Shown here in pieces: positions 22,408 through 31,100 of a stretch of 31,155 nt of DNA; position 1 is the stretch's first letter, and every line of letters starts with the position of its first letter. The DNA is taken from positions 1 to 31,155 of the forward strand of contig CAKSFP010000030.1 in NCBI GenBank assembly GCA_934454585.1, in the 5' to 3' direction. The notes under the pieces are model-generated. The model saw nothing but the letters and a program-made list of their open reading frames with translations. It was not told where the DNA came from and ran no database searches. This DNA comes from an uncultured Clostridia bacterium. GTDB taxonomy: Bacteria > Bacillota > Clostridia > UMGS1810. The position numbers and the translations under genes were made by a program.

Positions 22408-25107
22408 TTATCTTATTGTACTGTCGGATATCGACTGAAGTGTTGTCACAACATCCTCCTTGAGCGGATCGTATTTTTCATAGATAACGCCGCTCTGAGC
22501 ATTATCAAGATCCGTCTGCTCATTGGTATATGACGCACTGGAATCGAGCGCAATCGTGCCGGGGCGGAATGTATTTCCGCTCACGGGTTTGCCGGTGAGG
22601 GTGGTGTAAGCGTTCAGCGCTATGAGGTATCTTGCCGCCGCACTTGCGTGGAATCCGTCGCGGTGCAGACCTATCTTGCCCGCCGCTGCCTCCTCGGGGC
22701 TGAGCATCATCGAACCGTCGCCCACAGCTACCGTTGCGCGGTTTTTAACACCTGTAAATGTGTGTCCGTTTTTGTAATATGAAGTGTTGAAGATTTCCAC
22801 TCCGTCGTCGCTTGTGTAGTGGCGCGCCGCCTCAAATGCATCCAGAGACGATATCATCTCAAGCGGTTTGTCAGCACCTATGCGCGCCGCGCAGTCCTCG
22901 GCACACTTTGCATAGAGTGCGTGAATGCCTTCCGTTATCTCATCACGGGTTGCCTCGTCCGTAACAAACGAATATCCCGATTCAAACGACCATGTTTCGT
23001 GAATCATGAGCTTCGCTTTCGGCTCGTTTTCGTGGATGTATGCCGCAAGGTCAGCCATCTTGCTCCAGTTTTCGCTGTAGGTTGAGTCAGTGTAGGTATA
23101 GAATGATTTGGAGTTGCCCCAGTTCTGCATGACGATTATATCCCAGTCATATCTCTCTAAAGTGGTTTTCAGGTTGGTGTATCCAACCGACTGATTATTC
23201 TTCCACAGCATAATTTCACGCACACTCGTCTCGCGGTTGTCATAGTGGTAGCCCACGGCGCTGCCGCCTTTGTTGAGTACCCACACATTCATGTCCTTGC
23301 CGTCTGCCTCCGCTATGTCGTGCAGATAGCAGGTGACATCCATCGAAAAACTGTTGCCTATTACAAGCAGTTCAAGAGGTGCTTTGTAATCAAGTTTCTT
23401 TGCCGGGCACAGCGGTTTAAGGGATTTTATGTCCGAGAGCAAAAACGCTTTGACATAAGAATTTTCTATCCTGTCCGGCTCAAACTCTATTGAGTTTATG
23501 ACGCCCGGCGTTGCGGGGCTGAGCGCGGTTTTTATGAGGTTGCCGCCGGCGTCGTACTGTGCCGCAACCAGCATATTTTCCGAATCTGCCATGGCGGTGA
23601 ATACTGTTGTACCTTTGCCGACGGTGGAATTGCCGTCATATGACGAGCCGGATACGATTATGCTGTTGTTTTCGTAATTGGCTATTGTGTAGTAACTGTA
23701 GGTTTCGCCGCCGGCACATATTGCCGCAACTGCGCCCGACGGAACGGGGTCGCTGTCGGAGAGAGTTGCGGTGAAGCTGTCGTCGGCATAAATTCTTACC
23801 GACTCGGCACCGTTAAAGAGTGCTTTTATGTCACCGACGCTTGAATCGGCCATGACGGTCATGCTGCTGTTTTTGTTGTCGACAAAAATGCCGTTTCCCT
23901 TGTCGAAACCGTCTTTCAAGAGAATCTGTGACGGAATCTCGGGGTAATCCATACATTCGTAAATCTTCATGTCATCGACATATGTTACGCCGCCGTTGCG
24001 CCATGAAACAAAGCGGAGCACATTGCCGTCTTTCTCTTTGTAAGTGGCGTTGTAGTCACTGTCAAACTTCACTCCGTTGATGTAAACATCTGATTTTCCG
24101 CTCGCGATGTTGTACACCATGACGAGCTTGTTCCATCTGTTTGCCTTAACCTGTTTGCCGACATATATGTCGGACGACATGGCGCTGTGGCCGTTTGTAC
24201 CGAAGTGGAATCTCTCAACATTTTCTTCCGGCGCGGCATTCACCTCAAAAACGAGATATTTTGACCACATGGAAGTCGGCGTCCAGCCTATGTTATAGTA
24301 CACATTGACATCCGTTGCCGTGGTGGTTATTCTGTTTACGGAATCACCCTCTGCTTTGCCGAATACTGTGCCGACTGTCTCTGTGGTGCCGCAGACAACT
24401 TTGTCCGGAGTGGATGTGATAATATCTGTGCGCTCGGCAGGTTCTTCATCGCCGCCGAGGTCGGGCATGGTTTGGGTTTCGTATATCCTCACATCGTCGA
24501 TGTACATCCCCGTGCCGACCTCACCCTGGCAGAGGTAACGCAGGGCGTTTTTATACACGCCCGAGACGCTGTGCTTGGTGCCGATATAATCCGTGTGCCA
24601 GTTGGACGCAATTGCGCCGTTTATGTATGTGATGGTTTTGCCGTTATATGTGCCGCCGGTTCTGTCCGTGATTACATACACCTTGTTCCACTCGCCGTCT
24701 TTGAGCTTGCCGGTCTCAACAAGGTTGTTGGACACTATGCTGTTCTGATCGGTACACATGAGGATTTGTGACGCACCGTCGTTGATTATGTTAAACTCAT
24801 TTACAAGATAACCTTTGTAGCTGAGTTTATCCCATGCATCTTCAGTAGCAGTGCCCCACTTGAAGTCCACATATGCGGACGGGTCGGGCGTGGAGGCGGC
24901 AACAGACACATGAAGGCTTGAATCTGTGTCCGTCTTGCCGGCATATCCCTTAACCTCGGCAAGGGTTGCGCGCACGAACTTATACTTCATAAGCTCGGAG
25001 GCGGTTGACAGGTTGTAGAGAACATTGTCGCCGTCTGCTGCAAGCGCAGGCGTCACCATGGTGAAAACAAGCACTGCACACAGCAGCAGAGATAAGATTT
25101 TTTTCAT
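22408..25107 (-). CDS. Secreted LamG-like + DUF4886 SGNH-hydrolase protein
   Basis: An 899-residue extracellular protein. The signal peptide is residues 1-24 (MKKILSLLLCAVLVFTMV... ALAADG). Two concanavalin-like (LamG) modules occupy about 50-205 and 240-390, each ending in a Y-DD-IYE strand (MYIDDVRIYE, TYVDDMKIYE). A poorly defined region follows, then from about 578 to 850 a DUF4886 domain of the SGNH/GDSL hydrolase superfamily. Its block I is GNSFS with the probable nucleophile Ser586. Block V is DGFH with Asp817 and His820. Such domains deacetylate or de-esterify polysaccharides in known cases; the substrate here is unknown. I chose the ATG at 25107 because GAGGTG lies six bases upstream. 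There is no SLH or other anchor. It has a single-gene layout with its own promoter, a long leader (about 200 bases) and a terminator. Confidence 0.82.
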   Translation of the reverse strand: MKKILSLLLCAVLVFTMVTPALAADGDNVLYNLSTASELMKYKFVRATLAEVKGYAGKTDTDSSLHVSVAASTPDPSAYVDFKWGTATEDAWDKLSYKGYLVNEFNIINDGASQILMCTDQNSIVSNNLVETGKLKDGEWNKVYVITDRTGGTYNGKTITYINGAIASNWHTDYIGTKHSVSGVYKNALRYLCQGEVGTGMYIDDVRIYETQTMPDLGGDEEPAERTDIITSTPDKVVCGTTETVGTVFGKAEGDSVNRITTTATDVNVYYNIGWTPTSMWSKYLVFEVNAAPEENVERFHFGTNGHSAMSSDIYVGKQVKANRWNKLVMVYNIASGKSDVYINGVKFDSDYNATYKEKDGNVLRFVSWRNGGVTYVDDMKIYECMDYPEIPSQILLKDGFDKGNGIFVDNKNSSMTVMADSSVGDIKALFNGAESVRIYADDSFTATLSDSDPVPSGAVAAICAGGETYSYYTIANYENNSIIVSGSSYDGNSTVGKGTTVFTAMADSENMLVAAQYDAGGNLIKTALSPATPGVINSIEFEPDRIENSYVKAFLLSDIKSLKPLCPAKKLDYKAPLELLVIGNSFSMDVTCYLHDIAEADGKDMNVWVLNKGGSAVGYHYDNRETSVREIMLWKNNQSVGYTNLKTTLERYDWDIIVMQNWGNSKSFYTYTDSTYSENWSKMADLAAYIHENEPKAKLMIHETWSFESGYSFVTDEATRDEITEGIHALYAKCAEDCAARIGADKPLEMISSLDAFEAARHYTSDDGVEIFNTSYYKNGHTFTGVKNRATVAVGDGSMMLSPEEAAAGKIGLHRDGFHASAAARYLIALNAYTTLTGKPVSGNTFRPGTIALDSSASYTNEQTDLDNAQSGVIYEKYDPLKEDVVTTLQSISDSTIR

Positions 25108-25224
25108 TTTCGTCACCTCGTAATTTATTTTGATTGTATTTTATTGCCGCGAAAAAATTGTACTTCCGAACAGAACTCAATAATCGTTCAATTTGATGAT
25201 ATCACATATTTTTGTGCCGTTAAA

Positions 25225-25255
25225 GTGTCATTTTGCAAAAAAAGGTGTCATTTTG
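25225..25255. repeat. Two direct repeats GTGTCATTTTG in the leader
   Basis: GTGTCATTTTG occurs at 25225-25235 and again at 25245-25255, exactly 20 bases apart (about two helical turns), between the predicted promoter and the LamG-SGNH start codon. This could be a protein-binding site on one face of the helix or a leader RNA motif; the role is inferred. Confidence 0.45.
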
Positions 25256-25312
25256 TTTGTTTGCCGTCGGAGAGAGACAAATGCAGACAAAACAAGGGTT
25301 CTGCCTACTTTA

Positions 25313-25341
25313 ATTGTAGCCTGCGGGAGGGTTTTGAGCAA
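25313..25341 (-). promoter_or_regulatory. Promoter of the LamG-SGNH gene
   Basis: On the - strand TTGCTC (25341-25336) and TACAAT (25318-25313) are spaced by 17 bases, followed after one base by AAAGTAGGCA (25311-25302), the same box as in the promoter at 22222-22250. The -35 box is only moderate. Predicted leader length is about 200 bases. Confidence 0.6.
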
Positions 25342-25403
25342 TATATAAAATTCGCTTTTTTTGGTGCGAAACTCATATTCGGCAAACGGTGAGTGAAAAA
25401 AAG

Positions 25404-25440
25404 CGACACGGATTTCTTTTCTGCAAAAAAATCCGTGTCG
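25404..25440 (-). terminator. Terminator of the polysaccharide operon
   Basis: CGACACGGATT (25404-25414) and AATCCGTGTCG (25430-25440) form an 11-bp stem. On the - strand it is followed by GC and seven T residues. It lies 19 bases after the last DUF4330 stop. Confidence 0.85.
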
Positions 25441-25458
25441 TTTTGTTAATGCCGTTTT

Positions 25459-25953
25459 TTATTGTTCCGCCACTTCAACCGCCGTAATCTGCGAGTTGGT
25501 TATGGCTGTCTGTGTGTAATACATACCTTTTTGGTTGAGGAAGATCTGCTTGCCGCCGCTTGTGATAATCTCCTCGCCGTTTATGCGCGCCGGGCTTGAC
25601 ACAACCACGGTCAGGTCGTATCTCTCGGGCATTTCCACATATTTTATGCTGCCGTCCGCACAGGTGATGTAATCCATCGCCGGTTCGCTCGATACGGACA
25701 CCACATCGCCCATGTACTTGTCGTTTTCTTTGTCATACATCTTGTCGCCGACCTTGAACTGTTTCACGGTGAAATCTCTCACGCCCTTTGTGGTGACCGT
25801 GTATGTCACCGTGCCGTTGGATGCGGACACATCCGAATGTGCGCTGAATTTGAACTTGAACACCGTCACGCCGATTGCCGCAATGATGACGAGAATGACA
25901 CACAGGTCAATTATATTAATCTTGCCGAAAAGTTTGCCTTTGTTATCTATCAT
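25459..25953 (-). CDS. DUF4330 family membrane protein (distal copy)
   Basis: A 164-residue protein with the N-terminal signature DNKGKLFGKINIIDLCVILV, characteristic of DUF4330. That stretch runs into a single membrane segment (about residues 12-35), followed by an extracytoplasmic beta-rich domain of about 125 residues. The start at 25953 was chosen because GGGGAGG lies about nine bases upstream; it begins one base after the previous gene's stop. It is last in the polysaccharide operon. The function of DUF4330 is not established; its position with a flippase, ligase and glycosyltransferase suggests a role in assembly or export of an envelope polysaccharide (inference). Confidence 0.82.
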   Translation of the reverse strand: MIDNKGKLFGKINIIDLCVILVIIAAIGVTVFKFKFSAHSDVSASNGTVTYTVTTKGVRDFTVKQFKVGDKMYDKENDKYMGDVVSVSSEPAMDYITCADGSIKYVEMPERYDLTVVVSSPARINGEEIITSGGKQIFLNQKGMYYTQTAITNSQITAVEVAEQ

Positions 25954-25954
25954 G

Positions 25955-26437
25955 TCACTGTGCCTCCCCGTCAAAATGTACATCCACCGCATAGCCGTAG
26001 CCGACATATGCCGCACTCTTTAGGAACATTTCCTCACCGACCTTTACCTTTTGTCCGGCGAACATTATGTTGCCGTCGGTAACTGTCGTCGGTGTGCCGC
26101 TCACAGTTATGTAGACATTGTATTTTCCCTCAAATTCACTCATGACATACTTGCCCTCGGCGGTGTTTGCTCCGATCGCTTTTGCCGGCTTTACATCAAC
26201 ATTTGTCACCTTGCCGTAGTAGCCGCCTTTTTTGCTGTCGTAGATGTCGTCGCCGATTTTAATCGCGTCGGCAAAGGTCTTGTCCGACTTTGCCACTTCG
26301 ACCGTGAAGCTGACATCCTTCACCGCCGTTGTCACATTACCTTCTTTTCCGGAGAGCACTTTGACACCTCCGACTGCAATCGCCAGCACAAATAACACTA
26401 TCAGCACATCAACAAAATTAAACTTTTTCTTTGCCAT
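25955..26437 (-). CDS. DUF4330 family membrane protein (proximal copy)
   Basis: A 160-residue paralogue of the next gene: a short charged N terminus (MAKKKFNFVD), one membrane segment (about residues 10-30, VLIVLFVLAIAVGGV) and an extracytoplasmic domain. Both copies share the pattern FTVE/FTVK, IGDDIYDSKKGGYYGKVTNV versus VGDKMYDKENDKYMGDVVSV, then a Y-x-V/L-x-V-strand and 'FAGQKV' versus 'ITSGGKQI'. This points to tandem duplication followed by divergence; here the LFGKINIID signature is reduced to FNFVDVLI. GGAGGG lies eight bases before the ATG. It follows the glycosyltransferase stop by four bases. Function is unknown; the two may act as a pair. Confidence 0.78.
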   Translation of the reverse strand: MAKKKFNFVDVLIVLFVLAIAVGGVKVLSGKEGNVTTAVKDVSFTVEVAKSDKTFADAIKIGDDIYDSKKGGYYGKVTNVDVKPAKAIGANTAEGKYVMSEFEGKYNVYITVSGTPTTVTDGNIMFAGQKVKVGEEMFLKSAAYVGYGYAVDVHFDGEAQ

Positions 26438-26441
26438 CTGT

Positions 26442-27557
26442 CTATCCCTCCACAACACTGAAATATACGCTTTCTATATTTCTTGTATTTATTTCTGCGC
26501 GAAATTTGCGCTCAAATATTTTTTTGCTGTTCTCGTGCAGCTTGCGGCGAAGTCCCTCGTCCGCAAGATACATTTTGAGCTTTTCGTACATATCGTCCGA
26601 GTCTTTGGTGCGGAAGATGAGTCCGTTTTCGCCGTGCGTCACGACCCCCGGATTGCCGCCGAAATCACTCACTATAGCCGGCAGACCTATGCTCATGCCC
26701 TCCAGGAGGGAAAGGCTTGTCGCCTCGGTGCCGAATGACGCATTCATATTGACATCGAGAATGTTCATTATCCCTGTGACATCGGACACGAATCCTGCCA
26801 TTATCACATCGTGCACTATATCCAGGCGCGCCGCCTCGTCGCGGATTGCCTGTTCGTAATCGCCCGTGCCCGCGATGAGAAGTTTTACCTTGAATCCGTC
26901 ATCGCGCAACTTTTTGAGGGCGCGCAGAATGTACACATGCCCTTTGACTTCGTTGAGCCGTGCCACTATGCCGAGCAAAAACTCGTCCGGCGACACATTG
27001 TAGTCCGTCCGCAGTTTGGTGCGCTCCCCGTCACTCAGTTTGGCGAGCGGTTCCACTCCGTTTTGGATGACTATTATCTTTTTTGGGTCAACTCCGGTTT
27101 TCACAAGGTTATCCTTTGCTGCCTCGGCAACGGCTATTATTCTGTCCGCCGTGGCGTTGTTTATGGCGCCGTTTATCAGTTTGCCCATGCCGTGCGATAT
27201 CTTTTTGCTCGGCTCAAACACGCTGTGGCGTGTGTATATGACTTTGATGCCTCCGCACAGACGCGCTGCGATTCGCGCCGACATACATCCGTGGGAGTGA
27301 ACCAGATCCGGACGGATTTCCCTGAAGATTTTTTTCAGTTTTGCAATGCCGTCTCTTCCGAGCGATTTGTCCGCAATGCCGTCCGTCTCGATATATCGTG
27401 CGCCGAGTTTTTCTATCTCGGGGATGAGCAGACTGCCGCGCGGCACTACCACCGTCAGGTCAATGTCCGCCTTGTCGTAGTATTTCAGAAATGTGAGCAC
27501 ACATTTGCCCGCTCCGCCTATATTTGTATCGGAGATTACATTTACAACTTTTATCAT
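26442..27557 (-). CDS. GT4-family glycosyltransferase
   Basis: A 371-residue cytoplasmic GT-B fold enzyme that would transfer a sugar from a nucleotide donor to a lipid-linked or growing glycan. The N-terminal Rossmann half starts IKVVNVISDTNIGGAGKCVL (glycine-rich acceptor/donor loop), with LVHSHGCMSARIAARL and VIYTRHSVF further on. The C-terminal half carries VIQNGVEPL, LGIVARLNEVKGH and the catalytic E-x7-E region FGTEATSLSLLEGMSIGLP, a hallmark of GT4. The ATG at 27557 is preceded by AAGGAG and overlaps the upstream gene's stop by four bases (ATGA), so the two are translationally coupled. Sugar specificity cannot be read from sequence. Confidence 0.9.
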   Translation of the reverse strand: MIKVVNVISDTNIGGAGKCVLTFLKYYDKADIDLTVVVPRGSLLIPEIEKLGARYIETDGIADKSLGRDGIAKLKKIFREIRPDLVHSHGCMSARIAARLCGGIKVIYTRHSVFEPSKKISHGMGKLINGAINNATADRIIAVAEAAKDNLVKTGVDPKKIIVIQNGVEPLAKLSDGERTKLRTDYNVSPDEFLLGIVARLNEVKGHVYILRALKKLRDDGFKVKLLIAGTGDYEQAIRDEAARLDIVHDVIMAGFVSDVTGIMNILDVNMNASFGTEATSLSLLEGMSIGLPAIVSDFGGNPGVVTHGENGLIFRTKDSDDMYEKLKMYLADEGLRRKLHENSKKIFERKFRAEINTRNIESVYFSVVEG

Positions 27558-29434
27558 GCCGATTTCTCCTTTCCGCATCGTGCAGCGCACGCCGTGAGCG
27601 CAAGGATAATGTAGAACATAAACACTATGCGGTAGTTGTACCACACATTGTCGAACATACCCTGCACCAGGTAACCGAACATTCCGGCGGCAAGTCCTGT
27701 CACAGTTGCTGTGAGCATTTTTTCATGCTTATTCCTGCGCAATTTTACAATTGCCGAAATGCTCATTCTGTAATATGTGAAGATTATCGCAACAAATGCG
27801 ACAATGCCCAAAAAACCATTCTCGGTGATAATCTGCAAATAGAGGTTGTGCGAGTGCGGCGCAACTATGCCCGAGTATGAATAATAGGGATAGATTGCAT
27901 TGAATGCCTCGCTGCCGAGCCCCACGCCGCAGAGCCAGTAGTCACGCAGCATGGAGATTGTGCCCATCCAGATGTACACACGGTACGATGTGGAGGTGTC
28001 TGTGGTGTCGCCCACGCTCATGAAACGGTTGATGACCGTCTGCGGCAGCAGCATGGGGGCAAAGAACATTGCGATGACGCCGAGCCAGACTATTCTGCCG
28101 TCATAGAACATGAAGAACAGGGCAATGGCAACCATGAGTCCTATCCAGTTGCCGCGCGAATATGTATACACCATGCACAGCGACAAAAGTGCCGTCACGC
28201 CCAGTGAGACAAACTTGTTGAAAGCGGACGGGCGCGCCAGGATGTAGCCCGCGCCTATGGGTATGAGCAGCAGGAGATATTCGCCGAGAACATTCGGATT
28301 GCCGAATGTGGAGATAACTCTTGTGGCTATATCTTCGAACATATCCGTGTCAGTCCAGGTGGTGCCCTCGGCAAAGCCGAAGATGTGCTGATAGATGCCG
28401 TAGAGCGCAACTCCAACGCCGGCAAAGAGCATTGCCGTGATCAGCGCAAACAGCTGACGCTTGGTGCGTACGGCATTGACCGCGAGGTAATATGAGAGCA
28501 CAAAAGCAAAGTAAACCAGGAAAATGTTTATGCTGTTGCCGCGCGCAAAAGATGTCACAGCGGAGATGAACATAACAAGGGCGAATATGCCGAGCGGCGC
28601 ATCGAGCGGAGTGTGAACCATGCGGCAGTCCGTGTCCGCAAGGATTTTCAGCGCAAAAGATGCCGCGCTGATAAGCACAAGTCCCACAACCGCCATGGTG
28701 GGGATGAACGGCATGAAGATGAGCGCCGCAAAGAGCGCTATACGATAGTTCGCGACAAATGTTCCGGCGCCGATAAGAGCTGCCGCAACGAGCGGTGCCG
28801 CAATGCCGAAACGCAGCGCAGCAATGCCGACCAGACCGCCGAGCAAGGTGTGCACGAACATGAATGTACGCGAGCACTCTACTGTCTCGCCGGTTGGGGA
28901 GAGCGGCGCTTCAAACAGGCGCGACACAAAGCGTGCGGCGACGCTGTTGGAGAACATCGCCGCCAAAGACTTGTCCGCAAGAGAGCCGAGCGCACATACA
29001 ATCATCACTGCGATTGCCGATGAGGTCAGCCACGGGGCAAGGTTGCCGGTTATCATCTTTGGTACGGCATAACACGCTGCCGCAGCAAATACAGCCGAGC
29101 AGTAGCCGCGCACAGATTTTACAAAGAAACCGAGATACCAATTGCGCACGGCACAGAAAACTTTGCTCGAACCGAGCAAACGCATAATCGGCGCCGCAGC
29201 GGCTCTGCCAAAGCGCAAAACGGCAGACAAAAATCCGCCGACAAGGCTCTTTGCGGCAAAATCCGCAGTTCTCGGGCAAGTCTCAAAGCGGTTTACTATA
29301 AGACTTTTTGAAGATACACGGCTCCACCACGAGCCAAAAGCTTTTTGAATCCGCCGAAAGCCGCTATGCTCAAACAGAGACATGAACGCGGCAAAAAAGT
29401 TTGATATACATCTTAGAATTGCACTGTTATTCAA
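27554..29434 (-). CDS. O-antigen ligase/polymerase-like membrane protein (Wzy_C)
   Basis: A 626-residue multi-pass membrane protein of the O-antigen ligase/Wzy_C superfamily, which polymerises or attaches lipid-linked polysaccharide on the outer face of the membrane. Diagnostic segments are YTYSRGNWIGL near residue 422, then the large extracellular loop with GVGLGSEAFNAIYPYYS and the APHSHNLYLQIITENGFLG motif with its conserved His residues. Ten or more hydrophobic segments are visible. The first ~110 residues are basic and poorly hydrophobic, which makes it longer than the usual 400-450. The start is a TTG at 29434, one base after the flippase stop, with GGAGG eleven bases upstream. An internal ATG at 29383 has no ribosome site. 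It is coupled to the glycosyltransferase by a four-base overlap. Confidence 0.85.
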   Translation of the reverse strand: MNNSAILRCISNFFAAFMSLFEHSGFRRIQKAFGSWWSRVSSKSLIVNRFETCPRTADFAAKSLVGGFLSAVLRFGRAAAAPIMRLLGSSKVFCAVRNWYLGFFVKSVRGYCSAVFAAAACYAVPKMITGNLAPWLTSSAIAVMIVCALGSLADKSLAAMFSNSVAARFVSRLFEAPLSPTGETVECSRTFMFVHTLLGGLVGIAALRFGIAAPLVAAALIGAGTFVANYRIALFAALIFMPFIPTMAVVGLVLISAASFALKILADTDCRMVHTPLDAPLGIFALVMFISAVTSFARGNSINIFLVYFAFVLSYYLAVNAVRTKRQLFALITAMLFAGVGVALYGIYQHIFGFAEGTTWTDTDMFEDIATRVISTFGNPNVLGEYLLLLIPIGAGYILARPSAFNKFVSLGVTALLSLCMVYTYSRGNWIGLMVAIALFFMFYDGRIVWLGVIAMFFAPMLLPQTVINRFMSVGDTTDTSTSYRVYIWMGTISMLRDYWLCGVGLGSEAFNAIYPYYSYSGIVAPHSHNLYLQIITENGFLGIVAFVAIIFTYYRMSISAIVKLRRNKHEKMLTATVTGLAAGMFGYLVQGMFDNVWYNYRIVFMFYIILALTACAARCGKEKSA

Positions 29435-29435
29435 T

Positions 29436-31007
29436 TTATTTTGCGCCTCCTTTTGCCCGTCCGAGGGCGAGGGATATTATATCGGTCAGCTCGTTGACGC
29501 GAAGGAGCACACAGCAGATGATGTATGCCGCCGCACCGACAGATGCCGGAACAAACAGACCTAACAATTTGTCATCGGCAAGAGAGCCGAGTGCGATTTT
29601 TGTGCCATAGGCACACACCGCCATGACAAGAGTTGCTGCGGCTATTTTCAGAGCAAACACTCCCACGCTGCGGTTGAGAACCTTCCTGCGTCTGTTGAGC
29701 ACAAAAAGCATCGAAAAACCGATAATGTTTGCCGCAACCGACGCGGAGAAAGCCAGAGCCCAGTGTCCCTGTTTGCCGAGCAGTACAAAAACCAGGCTGA
29801 GAGTCACATTGAGCGCTATGCCGCCCATGGATATGCGCATGGGTGTCTTACCGTCGTGCAGGGCATAGAATGATTTGTTGCAGATTTCGGATATGCCGTA
29901 GCCAAGCATGCCGAGAGAATAGAAAAACAACGCCGTTGCGGTCAGTTGAGTGGAATCCGCTCCAAATGCGCCGCGCTCATAGAACAGGCGGATAATCGGC
30001 GTTGACATGAGCAGGAATCCTGCCATGACCGGAGTTATGATGAATATGACATATCGCACCGCTCTGCGCACGGTCAGCGAATAGTGCTCATCATCACCGT
30101 TTGCCACGGCGCGCGACAGGGATGGAAATATCAGATTTGTTATCGCAAAAGTGAACACACCCACCAGGATGATGTACAGCTTGTTAGCGTAGTCAAGCGC
30201 AGACACCGCGCCGCCGTCCGCCATGGACGAGGCAAGGCGTATGTTTACCATGGTGTTGATTGGCTGAACCCAGGTACTCACTATTATCGGCAGAGCGAGA
30301 GCACAGGCTTTTTTAATGCCGTCGTCGCGCAGATCAAGCATGGGTTTGTAGGAATATTTCATTTTTTTCAGTGCCGGTATCTGCACAAGGAACTGCGTGC
30401 TCCAGGCAGCGAGCATCGCAATCGCAACTCCGTGCACTCCGAAACGGTTGCGGAAAATGAGCAGATATAATATGAGAAGACCGTTTGACACCAGGCTGAT
30501 TATCGCCGGGACATAAAACTCGCCGAATGACTGAAGTATGCCCACGAAGCAATAGGCAAGGCCGGTGAAAATTATTGTGGGGAACATTATTTTGACAAGA
30601 GACGATGCGAGAGCAATCTTTGCGTCGCTGAGACCGCCGGCAATCAGCCGGACAAATTCGCCTGAAAAAATCATGCCGACAGCCGTCATGATGACGGTTA
30701 TGAGCAGTACAAGGTTTATGAAACTGTTGGAGAATCTCACGGCGCGTTCCCTGCCGTCCTTCTCCAAAAATTCATTAAAAATCGGGATAAAAGCGGATGT
30801 GACCGCCGAACCGAGTGCTATATCAAAAAAAAGCAGAGGTATTCTGCTTGCAGTGGAAAAGGCTACTGCCTCATTTGTAGTTGTGCCGTACATTCCGGCT
30901 ATGACGATGTCGCGCAGCATACCACACAGTTTCGCCAAAAGAGTCGCCGCTACCAAAAATCCGGCGGTGAGCGCCTTGTTGTTCTTAAGTTTCATATTAA
31001 TTGCCAC
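29436..31007 (-). CDS. MurJ/MVIN-family lipid-linked glycan flippase
   Basis: A 523-residue protein with about 13-14 hydrophobic segments, a member of the MOP superfamily MurJ/MviN group, which flips lipid II or related lipid-linked glycans across the membrane. Typical sequences include AKLCGMLRDIVIAGMYG near residue 25, SAFIPIFNEFLEKDGRERA and the late motif RLFYERGAFGADSTQLTATA followed by ALHDGKTPMRIS. I chose the GTG at 31007: GGAAGGAA lies three bases upstream, whereas the ATG at 30995 is 15 bases from it. As first gene of a polysaccharide operon it may serve a dedicated glycan rather than peptidoglycan, so murJ itself should not be assumed (inference). A weak TTGAGA...TAACAA pair upstream is not convincing as the promoter. 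Confidence 0.88.
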   Translation of the reverse strand: MAINMKLKNNKALTAGFLVAATLLAKLCGMLRDIVIAGMYGTTTNEAVAFSTASRIPLLFFDIALGSAVTSAFIPIFNEFLEKDGRERAVRFSNSFINLVLLITVIMTAVGMIFSGEFVRLIAGGLSDAKIALASSLVKIMFPTIIFTGLAYCFVGILQSFGEFYVPAIISLVSNGLLILYLLIFRNRFGVHGVAIAMLAAWSTQFLVQIPALKKMKYSYKPMLDLRDDGIKKACALALPIIVSTWVQPINTMVNIRLASSMADGGAVSALDYANKLYIILVGVFTFAITNLIFPSLSRAVANGDDEHYSLTVRRAVRYVIFIITPVMAGFLLMSTPIIRLFYERGAFGADSTQLTATALFFYSLGMLGYGISEICNKSFYALHDGKTPMRISMGGIALNVTLSLVFVLLGKQGHWALAFSASVAANIIGFSMLFVLNRRRKVLNRSVGVFALKIAAATLVMAVCAYGTKIALGSLADDKLLGLFVPASVGAAAYIICCVLLRVNELTDIISLALGRAKGGAK

Positions 31008-31100
31008 ACATTCCTTCCGCAGCAGATATGAGGGTGTTGTTATGCATGAGTTATAATTTTTCTCAAAGGCGAGGGGTGTATATTTAGCGTGTTCAGCGCA

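Noticed and set aside
26811..27614. 267-codon frame antisense to the glycosyltransferase
   Set aside because: It is entirely within the GT4 gene, whose motifs are clear on the other strand.
31008..31100. TTGAGA/TAACAA as promoter of the polysaccharide operon
   Set aside because: The -10 box is poor and the spacer is 18 bases; not strong enough to list as a feature.
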